A DNA stretch of 16,399 nt. Origin: Cytophagales bacterium. GTDB lineage: Bacteria > Bacteroidota > Bacteroidia > Cytophagales > Cyclobacteriaceae. Below the pieces are notes generated by a model. It did not search any database. It saw only the letters and a list, made by a program, of their open reading frames with translations, and was not told where the DNA came from. A program made the translations under genes and the position numbers. Location: the NCBI GenBank assembly GCA_024643485.1, contig JAHEMU010000016.1:1-16399 (forward strand), in the 5' to 3' direction. Below, in pieces: positions 1-6,846 of the stretch; within the stretch, counting starts at the first letter, position 1; every line of letters starts with the position of its first letter.

Positions 1-291
1 AGTATTGATTCTATTGTTTCATCAAACGGACAAGAAGACCACGTGAGTATGGGCGCGAACGCTGCTATGAAGGCAACAAAGGTGGTTCATAATTCCTTTA
101 GAGTTATAGCCATTGAACTAATTACCGCAGCTCAAGCTCTTTATTTCAAACGCCCATTAAAAACCTCGCCTTTTTTAGAGGACTTTGTTCACAATTTCAG
201 GAATGAAGTACCGTTTATTGAAGTAGATCGAATTCTTCACCATGATTTAATTAAGGCAGAACAATTTCTATTAAAACAACAATTGGATTGA
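1..291 (+). CDS. hutH: Histidine/aromatic amino acid ammonia-lyase, C-terminal fragment (5' end outside window)
   Basis: The reading frame is open from base 1 and ends at TGA 289-291, giving the last 96 residues of a protein that is normally about 500 long. It carries NGQEDHVSMGAN (residues 9-20 of the fragment), the conserved NQEDHVSMG-type segment of the MIO-dependent ammonia-lyase family near the active site, followed by the helical C-terminal tail. The family member HutH deaminates L-histidine to urocanate in the cytoplasm, the first step of histidine breakdown. The MIO-forming Ala-Ser-Gly lies upstream of the window, so substrate (His, Phe or Tyr) cannot be decided here; histidine is the usual choice in Bacteroidota. 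The in-frame ATG at 43 is internal and not a start. The stop overlaps the next gene by 4 nt, so the two are probably co-transcribed. No other hut gene is visible. Confidence 0.88.
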   Translation, partial: SIDSIVSSNGQEDHVSMGANAAMKATKVVHNSFRVIAIELITAAQALYFKRPLKTSPFLEDFVHNFRNEVPFIEVDRILHHDLIKAEQFLLKQQLD

Positions 292-2159
292 AGTATTGCC
301 GGAGTATCATATTAACTATTTTCACTTTACTGATAGGGTTTACCGCTAATAGTCAATATAGCAGTACACTTGGTCGATTCGAAGTAGATCAAATAAGTGG
401 TTGTGCTCCCTTTGATATTACTATTACCAATTTATTGGGCGCTAGTTGCCCTTGTGATGTTCGTTTCGGTGATGGTGCAGCAGGACAAGGTGTGTATACT
501 CATACTTACAATACAGCAGGCACCTACCTCATAGAAATCGATTATCAAAGCATGATTCCTAGGACAGACCAGTTGACGATCACTGTTGTAGAAAATTTAC
601 CGCCCCAATTTGACATCCAATTATGTTCTTCTAATGAAGCAACCATCAATATCACAGATTTGAATTACGATGAATATGTCGTTGATTTTTTGAATGATGG
701 AAGTATTGAAAGTGTAATTAGCCAAGGTGGATCTGTTCCTCCATACACTTTCGGAGGACCAGGTACCTATGACATATCCGTAAGGGGTCGAAATAATGCT
801 TCAGCGGACAATTGCAACGCGAATGTGACGAGTTTTTCAACGATCAACGTCCTCACACCCTCTAATTTATCTCAAGTGACTGTTTTAGATCAACAGACGA
901 TTGATCTCAATTATACCCCTGTTCTAAATACGGCACTTGAATTGGAAGTTTCTAATAATGGAACCGGGGCCTTTCAATATGTTCAAGATTTGGATCAATC
1001 GGGAGCCGTTCAGCTGAGCTCAGCCACTTATAATACAGACAATTCATATTATTGCTTTCGAATCGCCAGCTTCGACCCATGCAATAACTCAAGAACCTAC
1101 TCCAATGTATTATGTTCAGTGAAATTTGATCTTTCCATCCAAGACGGAAGGAATGTACTAACCTGGCAAAACGGAGGACCTGTGGTGGATTATACCATTT
1201 GTAAAGATGGAGATTGTTCCATTTCTACCACACAAAAATCATATACAGACACCGACATATCCTGCAACATTGATTACTGTTATCAAATCATTGCAAATTA
1301 CCCAAATAGCAACAACAGCGTAAGTATTGACCGATGTGGGACTTCCTTTTCCAACACACCAGCAACTGCAATTAGTAATATTGTAACCCAAATTGACGGC
1401 AAAAGCATTCAAATTAAATGGACTCCCCCACCGGGAAATGTTATTGATTCCTATGATATAAAGCGATCAACTTCAGGCTCCTTTATTACTGAAAAGTTTA
1501 GTACTCCTTTAAATAGTTATTCTGACAGTTGGTCATTGAATAAAAGTCATTGCTATAGCATTGGATTTCAAGAAGAGTGCACTCAATCTGTAGCTTTTTC
1601 ATCAGTGGTATGTCCAATAATTGTATCAACAAAAATATTGTCGGATAATAGCATTCGCCTAAATTGGAACTCCTACGACGGATATAGTAATGGTATAAGT
1701 ACCTATCGCATAGAAAAATTTGATTTAAATGGGAATTTAATCACTACCTATTTAAGCAATTCAACAACTTATACTGACACATCAGAAAACGGAGAGCAAA
1801 AGTTTTATTATCGGATTTACGCCATTCCAAATGAAGCTGGAGTAGAGGCTTCGTATTCGAATTTAGTTGCAGGCATTAAAAATGCTACGGTATCCAGACC
1901 GCAAGCATTCACCCCTGATGGCGATGGGTTAAACGATGAGTTTTTAGTTTATACCACTTTTATTCAGCAATTCAGACTTACCATTTACAATCGGTGGGGG
2001 CAGCTTATTTTCAACTCCAGTGATAAATCGGTTGGATGGGACGGTACCTACAATGGGAATTTACTACCAACGGGCTCATACGCATACAATATCGAATTGA
2101 CTGATTTGGCGAATAGAAGTTGGGAAGTTTCCGGCTTTATCGCTTTGATTAGAAAATAA
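288..2159 (+). CDS. Secreted PKD/Fn3-like surface protein with type IX secretion (CHU_C-type) sorting domain
   Basis: The 623-residue protein starts with a signal peptide (basic MKYCR, hydrophobic residues 7-19, likely cleavage near NSQ, residue 22). Residues about 28-102 look like a PKD-type beta-sandwich (GCAPFDITITN, then VRFGDG and YTHTYNTAGTY). A long Cys-rich middle resembles tandem fibronectin-III-like modules. Residues 535-623 match the gliding-motility-associated C-terminal domain: AFTPDGDGLNDEF, YNRWGQLIF and WDGTYNG...PTGSYAYNI. That domain is known to direct export through the type IX system and surface attachment. I see no catalytic domain, so an adhesin or matrix role is inferred. 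The start is TTG at 288; the next in-frame ATG lies near residue 88 and would remove the signal peptide. The 4-nt overlap with the ammonia-lyase gene suggests translational coupling, although the two functions are unrelated. Confidence 0.88.
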   Translation: MKYCRSIILTIFTLLIGFTANSQYSSTLGRFEVDQISGCAPFDITITNLLGASCPCDVRFGDGAAGQGVYTHTYNTAGTYLIEIDYQSMIPRTDQLTITVVENLPPQFDIQLCSSNEATINITDLNYDEYVVDFLNDGSIESVISQGGSVPPYTFGGPGTYDISVRGRNNASADNCNANVTSFSTINVLTPSNLSQVTVLDQQTIDLNYTPVLNTALELEVSNNGTGAFQYVQDLDQSGAVQLSSATYNTDNSYYCFRIASFDPCNNSRTYSNVLCSVKFDLSIQDGRNVLTWQNGGPVVDYTICKDGDCSISTTQKSYTDTDISCNIDYCYQIIANYPNSNNSVSIDRCGTSFSNTPATAISNIVTQIDGKSIQIKWTPPPGNVIDSYDIKRSTSGSFITEKFSTPLNSYSDSWSLNKSHCYSIGFQEECTQSVAFSSVVCPIIVSTKILSDNSIRLNWNSYDGYSNGISTYRIEKFDLNGNLITTYLSNSTTYTDTSENGEQKFYYRIYAIPNEAGVEASYSNLVAGIKNATVSRPQAFTPDGDGLNDEFLVYTTFIQQFRLTIYNRWGQLIFNSSDKSVGWDGTYNGNLLPTGSYAYNIELTDLANRSWEVSGFIALIRK

Positions 2160-2178
2160 CTAAAATTGCAAAAAACCG

Positions 2179-2209
2179 TTGTATAACTGAGTTAATTAAA
2201 TAAAATTTG
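2179..2209 (+). promoter_or_regulatory. Possible Bacteroidota promoter for ybaB
   Basis: TTG at 2179-2181 is followed after 19 bp by TAAAATTTG (2201-2209). This resembles the Bacteroidota pair TTG / TAnnTTTG but has one extra base inside the -7 box. Transcription would start near 2215, leaving a leader of about 14 nt before the ybaB ATG at 2229. No intrinsic terminator is visible after the upstream gene, so read-through into ybaB is also possible. Confidence 0.4.
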
Positions 2210-2228
2210 TGGCTTAAACACACGCATT

Positions 2229-2561
2229 ATGTTCGATATGATGAAAATGATGGGTAAGGTGAAGGAACTTCAGGATAAAATGAAAGAAGCTCAAGAAAAC
2301 CTTATTCATATTACCGCCGAAGGAGAAGCTGGAGGAGGAATGGTAAAAGCGGTTGTCAATGGGAAGAAGCAAGTTGTTTCCATACAAGTTGACAAGGACA
2401 TGTTTGTGCCTGCTGATCAGGAAATGGTACAAGACTTAATTGTTGCTGCAATAAATCATGCACTACAAGAAGTTGATGTACTGGCTAAACAAGAAATTAA
2501 GAAATCGACCCAGGGAGTAATACCAGACATTCCTGGATTTGATTTAGGAAGTATGTTATAA
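2229..2561 (+). CDS. ybaB: YbaB/EbfC-family nucleoid-associated protein
   Basis: The 110-residue protein matches the small YbaB/EbfC family in length and layout. The N-terminal helix MFDMMKMMGKVKELQDKM is rich in Met and Lys. It is followed by a three-strand sheet containing the glycine-rich AEGEAGGGMVKAVVNG (about residues 30-45), and then by a C-terminal helix with AAINHALQEV. Family members are dimers that bind DNA in the nucleoid. The gene is often found next to dnaX and recR, but neither is present here. Instead its TAA stop (2559-2561) shares one base with the ATG of a glycosyltransferase gene. The ATG start at 2229 fits the family N-terminus and needs no extension. The family assignment is firm; the role in this organism is inferred. 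Confidence 0.93.
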   Translation: MFDMMKMMGKVKELQDKMKEAQENLIHITAEGEAGGGMVKAVVNGKKQVVSIQVDKDMFVPADQEMVQDLIVAAINHALQEVDVLAKQEIKKSTQGVIPDIPGFDLGSML

Positions 2562-3574
2562 TGCCAAAGGCTGCCGTAGTTATCCTCAATTATAATGGAG
2601 TTCACCATTTGGAAGAATTTCTTCCTTCGGTAGTGAAACACAGTGGAAATCATTCCATTATAGTAGTAGACAATGGCAGTACCGACGAATCTGTTGCCTT
2701 CCTCAACAAACATTATTCTCAAGTTAAACTCATTGAATTTAAAGATAATCACGGTTATTGTGGTGGTTATAATAAAGCAATCAGTCAAATTGAAGAGGAA
2801 TACCTTATTCTTTTAAATTCCGATATTGAGGTTACTGGAAATTGGATTGACCCAGTGTTGGAGCTGATGGATTCCAATTCTGAAATAGCGGCTGCCCAAC
2901 CTCGAATTTTATCATATCGTCAAAAAGAATACTTTGAATATGCGGGTGCTGCTGGAGGAATGATGGACAAATACGGATATCCTTTTTGCAAAGGGCGTAT
3001 TTTTCAGCATTTAGAAAAAGACGAAAGTCAATATACCGGCTCCTACCCTATCTTTTGGGCAACAGGTGCTTGTTTATTTATCAAAAAGCAAGCCTTTGAG
3101 TTAGTTGGTGGGTTTGATGCCTCGTATTTCGCACATATGGAAGAAATTGATTTGTGTTGGCGATTACAACATAAAGGCTTCAAAATATTTTATTGTGGTG
3201 AATCCAGCATTTATCACCTTGGAGGGGGAACATTAGATTACAATAACCCTAGAAAAACCTTTCTGAATTTCAGGAATAACCTCAGAACCTTAATAAAAAA
3301 CTTACCGGAAAGCGAACGACAAAAAATATTGAGAATTCGATTCTTCCTCGATATGGTGGCTGCCATTCAATTTTTATTAAAAGGTCAAACGAAACTAGCA
3401 ACTGCGGTTGTAAAAGCGTATCGAGAAATTAATGCTGAAAAATCTAATTTAATAAGCCAACGAGAATTGATTCAACCTTCCGATTCATTTTCAGAAACAA
3501 TTTACCCTAAATCAATTCTTTTTCAGTTTTATATAAAAAGGAAAAAGGTTTTTAGTGAACTGCCTAAAAATTAA
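2561..3574 (+). CDS. GT2-family glycosyltransferase (rhamnosyltransferase-like)
   Basis: This is a 337-residue GT-A fold enzyme. Visible motifs in order are the N-terminal VVILNYNG (residues 6-13), VVDNGSTD (35-42) for nucleotide-sugar binding, NSD (86-88) as the metal-binding DxD-type site, and GGFD...EEIDLCWR (183-201) with the acidic general-base and acceptor region. This arrangement is typical of the GT2 subgroup that includes rhamnosyltransferases of cell-surface polysaccharides. No transmembrane segment stands out, so it is probably cytoplasmic or membrane-associated. Donor and acceptor cannot be read from sequence. Its ATG overlaps the ybaB stop by 1 nt (TAATG), indicating translational coupling. 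No other polysaccharide gene lies nearby. Its stop overlaps that of the facing PspC gene by 3 bases. Confidence 0.9.
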   Translation: MPKAAVVILNYNGVHHLEEFLPSVVKHSGNHSIIVVDNGSTDESVAFLNKHYSQVKLIEFKDNHGYCGGYNKAISQIEEEYLILLNSDIEVTGNWIDPVLELMDSNSEIAAAQPRILSYRQKEYFEYAGAAGGMMDKYGYPFCKGRIFQHLEKDESQYTGSYPIFWATGACLFIKKQAFELVGGFDASYFAHMEEIDLCWRLQHKGFKIFYCGESSIYHLGGGTLDYNNPRKTFLNFRNNLRTLIKNLPESERQKILRIRFFLDMVAAIQFLLKGQTKLATAVVKAYREINAEKSNLISQRELIQPSDSFSETIYPKSILFQFYIKRKKVFSELPKN

Positions 3575-3786
3575 TAGTACCAAACCGGATTACGCTTTCG
3601 CATATTCTTTCTGATATTCATGATAAATGCCAGGGCGAGATATAAAAGCACTGGGGAACCAAAAGTTAAAAAAGAAGTGTAAATAAAAAACAATCGGATG
3701 CTATTAGAAGCAATTCCGAGCTTCTCTCCCAACCGAGTACATACCCCAAATGCATAATTTTCAAAAAATCCTTGTAGTTTTTTCAT
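3571..3786 (-). CDS. Small PspC-domain membrane protein
   Basis: The 71-residue protein is essentially one PspC domain: FGVCTRLGEKLGI (about residues 13-25) corresponds to the conserved cytoplasmic GVCxGLAxxLGI-like segment. A single hydrophobic stretch follows (about residues 32-56, rich in Phe, Leu and Tyr), and then a basic tail RKNMRKR. PspC-domain proteins in other bacteria take part in envelope stress responses, but single-domain Bacteroidota versions are uncharacterised. The start ATG (3784-3786) is followed by MKKLQGFFEN, a plausible family N-terminus. The gene is convergent with the glycosyltransferase (stop codons overlap) and divergent from the OmpA-like lipoprotein, which shares the upstream region. 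Another protein type often linked with PspC genes, a head-GIN protein, lies 4.7 kb away, not adjacent. Confidence 0.85.
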   Translation of the reverse strand: MKKLQGFFENYAFGVCTRLGEKLGIASNSIRLFFIYTSFLTFGSPVLLYLALAFIMNIRKNMRKRNPVWYY

Positions 3787-3832
3787 CGTCTAAAACCTCT
3801 ATTTCATCTAAATTTAACTAAAAGATGTGCAA

Positions 3833-3850
3833 TTGCTACAAAGTTAGCAA
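3833..3850. promoter_or_regulatory. Inverted repeat over the PspC -7 box, possible operator
   Basis: The arms TTGCTA (3833-3838) and TAGCAA (3845-3850) are perfect inverted repeats separated by 6 bases, and together they cover the whole -7 element of the minus-strand promoter. The location would suit a repressor site. Six-base arms can occur by chance in AT-rich DNA, so this is tentative. Confidence 0.3.
3839..3846 (-). promoter_or_regulatory. -7 promoter element for the PspC gene
   Basis: Read on the minus strand the bases are TAACTTTG, an exact TAnnTTTG. Transcription would start about 7 nt downstream (near 3832), giving a leader of roughly 45 nt before the ATG at 3786. No TTG is found at the expected 19-21 bp upstream, so the -33 part is weak. 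The box lies inside a perfect 6-bp inverted repeat (3833-3850). Confidence 0.5.
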
Positions 3851-3899
3851 CGATTTCCTTTTAAAAGTTAAATTTTTACAGTAATTTTTTCACTGAAAA

Positions 3900-3930
3900 T
3901 TGCATTCTATTTATTATAACAATAGTTTTG
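3900..3930 (+). promoter_or_regulatory. Strong Bacteroidota promoter for the OmpA-like/TPR lipoprotein gene
   Basis: TTG at 3900-3902 (-33) and TAGTTTTG at 3923-3930 (-7, exact TAnnTTTG) are separated by 20 bp, which is the classic Bacteroidota arrangement. Transcription should start near 3937, so the leader to the ATG at 3966 is about 29 nt. This also shows that the TTG at 3900, although in frame with the gene, is a promoter element and not a start codon. Confidence 0.8.
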
Positions 3931-3965
3931 CAGACACTAAACGAAGACTAAAACTAGAAAAGCAG

Positions 3966-5747
3966 ATGAAAAAATTAATTTACGCTTTTTTACTTCCGGG
4001 ATTAATTGCAGCGTCAAGCTGTAATTCTCTGAAAAAAATGACTAAGCTAGCTAACGAACAGCAATTGCAGGTTAATCCAAATCCACTTGAAGTGCATGCG
4101 GATACTGTTAATTTTGACATGTCAGTTAACTTGCCAGTTAAAATGCTTAAGAAGGAATTGGTATATACCGTAAATACCTTCTATAAGTACGGAGAACAGG
4201 AAGTAACATTGGAGCCGGTTGAATTCCGTTCTCAAGATTATCCAAACGCAAGCACTGAGCAGCCAAGACAATCAAAGAGCTACTCATTCCCGTATGTTGC
4301 AGGAATGTCACAGCCAGGTAGTGTTGAAGTTCAAGGTGTTGCAACCAACCCTGCAAAACCAGATGCAGCAGAAGAAACAGTGAGAATGCCGGTAGCACCT
4401 GGTATCATCACCACTTCTAAACTTGTTAAGCCTACTTACTATGCAGTTTATGCTGGCCATGGCTACAACAATCAAGAAGAATTAGTTCCTACAAGAGTTA
4501 ACTTCTTCTTCGATCAAGGACGTTCTACTCTTAAAAAGAGTGAAAGAAGTTCAGATCGTGGTAAAGAATTCGAAGCATTTATTGCTGAGAAAAACGTAAC
4601 AAGAACTGTTACTATCATTGGTAATCACTCTCCTGAAGGTACTGAAAGAATTAACAGTGGCCTATCAGAAGATCGTGCAAACGTTATCGAAAAATGGTAC
4701 AGATCTCAAATGGACAAATATGATTATAAAGGATCTGCTGATAGCATCAACTTTATCATCAAACCTATCATTGAAGACTGGACTGAATTCAAAAATGCAC
4801 TTGCTGCATTCGAAGGAATCTCTTCAGAAGAAAAATCTGAAATGTTAAACATCGTTAACGGTGGTGGTTCATTTGAAGAAAAAGAGAAATCATTGAAAAA
4901 ATTGGGTACTTACAAAAAAGTATTCAATGAGGTATATCCTACATTGAGAACTGCTAAAACTGAAATTCTTACTGTAAAAGAAAAGAAAACAGATGCTGAG
5001 ATTTCTATCTTAGCTAAGCAAATTACTCAAGGTCAGGTTAGTGCTGATACTCTTTCAGAAGAAGAATTAATGTACGCTGGTACTTTAACTCCTTCTTTAG
5101 CAGAGAAAGCTGCAATCTACGAAGCTGCAACTAAGAAAAGTGGTAGTTATGCTGCTCACAATAACTTAGGAGCTACTTATGTTGCGATGGCGATTGAAAA
5201 CCCTGCTCAAGCAGCTGCAATGGCGCAAAAAGCAGAGGCTCAATTGAACATTGCAGCTAAAGCGAAAGCTTCTGGTGAAGTTCAAGCAAACCTTGCTTCT
5301 GTATACTTAATTCAAGGAAATTATGTTAAAGCTAACGCAGCTTTAGCAAAAGCTTCTGGTTTATCATCTGATGACAATCAAGGTGTAAACGGAGTAAAAG
5401 GTGCAGTACAAATCATGTTAGCTGACTATGCTGGTGCAATCAGAACTGAATCTTCAGCTACTGAAAGTGCAGTAAACAGCTTCAACAAAGGCTTAGCTCA
5501 ATTATTAAATGGTGAGTATCAAAATGCAGTTAACTCTTTCGGTGAAGCTACTTCACAAGATGCTAACTTTGCAATAGCTCATTATGCGACTGCTGTAGCG
5601 CAAGCGAGAAACAATAACCTTCAAGGTGTTGTTGCTTCGTTAAAATCAGCGGTTTCTAAAGATCCTGAATTGAAAGCGAAAGCAATCAATGACTTGGAAT
5701 TCAGAAATTATGTTGCAAATGAATTATTCACTGCTGTTCTAAAATAA
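3966..5747 (+). CDS. OmpA-like / TPR lipoprotein, probably outer-membrane and abundant
   Basis: The ATG at 3966 gives 593 residues beginning with a lipoprotein signal: KK, a hydrophobic core, then AASSC with the lipidated Cys at 19. The residues after Cys (NSLKK) are not acidic, so the usual surface-export signature is absent and a periplasm-facing anchor is likely. After a beta-rich region (about 30-170), residues 176-248 resemble the OmpA C-terminal domain (NFFFDQGRSTL, GNHSPEG, LSEDRA). The usual DAP-contacting Asp of TD is Ser here, while the Arg of SEDRA remains. From about 380 to 570 the Ala-rich helical pairs are TPR-like. Codon choice (frequent AAC, GCT, TCT) differs from neighbouring genes and, with a consensus promoter and strong terminator, suggests high expression. 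It may link the outer membrane to the wall. I do not recognise a named orthologue. Confidence 0.85.
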   Translation: MKKLIYAFLLPGLIAASSCNSLKKMTKLANEQQLQVNPNPLEVHADTVNFDMSVNLPVKMLKKELVYTVNTFYKYGEQEVTLEPVEFRSQDYPNASTEQPRQSKSYSFPYVAGMSQPGSVEVQGVATNPAKPDAAEETVRMPVAPGIITTSKLVKPTYYAVYAGHGYNNQEELVPTRVNFFFDQGRSTLKKSERSSDRGKEFEAFIAEKNVTRTVTIIGNHSPEGTERINSGLSEDRANVIEKWYRSQMDKYDYKGSADSINFIIKPIIEDWTEFKNALAAFEGISSEEKSEMLNIVNGGGSFEEKEKSLKKLGTYKKVFNEVYPTLRTAKTEILTVKEKKTDAEISILAKQITQGQVSADTLSEEELMYAGTLTPSLAEKAAIYEAATKKSGSYAAHNNLGATYVAMAIENPAQAAAMAQKAEAQLNIAAKAKASGEVQANLASVYLIQGNYVKANAALAKASGLSSDDNQGVNGVKGAVQIMLADYAGAIRTESSATESAVNSFNKGLAQLLNGEYQNAVNSFGEATSQDANFAIAHYATAVAQARNNNLQGVVASLKSAVSKDPELKAKAINDLEFRNYVANELFTAVLK

Positions 5748-5768
5748 GCATAAAATATATCATTATGG

Positions 5769-5798
5769 AAAAAGCCCCGTCATCGGGGCTTTTTTTAT
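5769..5798 (+). terminator. Intrinsic terminator after the OmpA-like lipoprotein gene
   Basis: The left arm AAAAAGCCCCG (5769-5779) pairs perfectly with CGGGGCTTTTT (5784-5794) around a TCAT loop, followed by further T residues to 5797. This is the only strong GC-rich hairpin with a T-tract that I found. The A-rich left flank means it could also work on the other strand. Confidence 0.93.
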
Positions 5799-5808
5799 TT
5801 AATAGGTT

Positions 5809-5838
5809 TTGTACAATCCGAGAGTAATTGTATTTTTA
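5809..5838 (+). promoter_or_regulatory. Probable promoter for the pyruvate dehydrogenase E1 beta gene
   Basis: TTG at 5809-5811 and TATTTTTA at 5831-5838 (one mismatch to TAnnTTTG) are 19 bp apart. The expected start near 5845 leaves about 19 nt before the ATG at 5864. The promoter follows a strong terminator, so the gene needs its own promoter. A 6-bp inverted repeat, TACAAT (5812-5817) and ATTGTA (5827-5832), lies in the spacer. Confidence 0.5.
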
Positions 5839-5863
5839 CAGCCCGAATAAAAACCCTTATTTC

Positions 5864-6841
5864 ATGAGAGAAATTCAATTCAGAGAAGCGCTTCGAGAAG
5901 CAATGTCAGAAGAAATGCGCAGAGACCAAGCGGTCCTATTAATGGGCGAGGAAGTTGCTGAATACAATGGCGCATATAAAGTTAGCCAAGGTATGCTGGA
6001 TGAATTTGGTCCTGAGCGAATCATTGACACCCCAATTGCTGAACTTGGCTTTGCCGGTTTAGGAGTGGGCGCAGCAATGAACGGACTGAGACCAATCGTT
6101 GAATTTATGACTTTCAACTTCTCATTAGTTGCTATCGATCAGATTATTAATAGTGCTGCAAAAATGCTATTTATGTCTGGTGGGCAGTATAATGTCCCAA
6201 TGGTTTTTAGAGGTCCTACAGGAAATGCAGGAATGCTTTCTGCACAACACAGCCAAAATTTCGAAAGTTGGTATGCTAATACCCCCGGACTTAAGGTGGT
6301 AGTTCCTTCTAATCCTTATGATGCTAAGGGCTTACTTAAAGCTTCTATTCGTGATAATGACCCAGTTATTTTCATGGAAAGTGAGTTGATGTACGGTGAT
6401 AAAGGTGAAGTTCCTGAAGGTGAGTATTTAATTCCAATTGGAAAAGCAGATATAAAACGCGAAGGAACTGATGTGACTATCGTCTCATTCGGTAAAATCA
6501 TGAAAATAGCGTTAGAAGCAGCACAAATCCTTCAACAAGATGGAATATCTGCGGAAGTAATCGATTTGAGAACGGTTCGTCCTATCGATTATGAAGCCAT
6601 TGTTTCTTCTGTGAAAAAGACCAACCGCTTAGTAATTGTTGAAGAAGCGTGGCCACTTGCAGCGATTTCATCTGAAATCACCTATCACGTACAGAAACAT
6701 GCGTTTGACCATCTAGACGCTCCTATACATCGGGTAAACAGCTATGATTTACCACTAGGTTATGCTCCAACTTTAATTGAAGCGACCTTACCAAATGTAA
6801 AAAGAACTGTGGATGCTGTTAAAGCTGTAATGTATAGATAA
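5864..6841 (+). CDS. pdhB: Pyruvate dehydrogenase complex E1 component, beta subunit
   Basis: With alpha subunit and thiamine diphosphate, this subunit decarboxylates pyruvate and passes the acetyl group to the E2 lipoyl domain in the cytoplasm. The ATG at 5864 gives 325 residues, the usual length, starting MREIQFREALREAMSEEM as in family members. An upstream in-frame TTG at 5828 lies in the promoter region and is rejected. Visible motifs are GEEVAEYNGAYKVSQGM (28-44), TPIAE with the cofactor-contacting Glu 60, and AQHSQ with His 129 of the active site. The C-terminal transketolase domain includes ISAEVIDLRTVRPID and VEEAWP. The branched-chain oxoacid E1 beta is a close relative, but the motifs fit PdhB better. 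Alpha, E2 and E3 genes are not in the window. It is convergent with the TPR gene, with 5 nt between stops. Confidence 0.93.
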   Translation: MREIQFREALREAMSEEMRRDQAVLLMGEEVAEYNGAYKVSQGMLDEFGPERIIDTPIAELGFAGLGVGAAMNGLRPIVEFMTFNFSLVAIDQIINSAAKMLFMSGGQYNVPMVFRGPTGNAGMLSAQHSQNFESWYANTPGLKVVVPSNPYDAKGLLKASIRDNDPVIFMESELMYGDKGEVPEGEYLIPIGKADIKREGTDVTIVSFGKIMKIALEAAQILQQDGISAEVIDLRTVRPIDYEAIVSSVKKTNRLVIVEEAWPLAAISSEITYHVQKHAFDHLDAPIHRVNSYDLPLGYAPTLIEATLPNVKRTVDAVKAVMYR

Positions 6842-6846
6842 ACGAT

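Noticed and set aside
43..291. A separate 82-residue small protein starting at ATG 43
   Set aside because: The frame is open upstream to base 1 and the residues before ATG 43 complete the NQEDHVSMG motif of the ammonia-lyase, so this is an internal Met.
2214..2788. Minus-strand open frames across ybaB and the start of the glycosyltransferase gene (2214-2432 and 2456-2788)
   Set aside because: They lie opposite two well-supported genes and encode low-complexity, unrecognisable peptides; shadow frames.
4147..4848. Open frames within the lipoprotein gene on the minus strand (4147-4398) and in another plus frame (4618-4848)
   Set aside because: They lie inside a strong coding sequence with its own promoter and terminator, and show no motif.
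5828..5863. N-terminal extension of PdhB from TTG 5828
   Set aside because: The extension overlaps the predicted -7 box, and MREIQFREAL is the normal family start.
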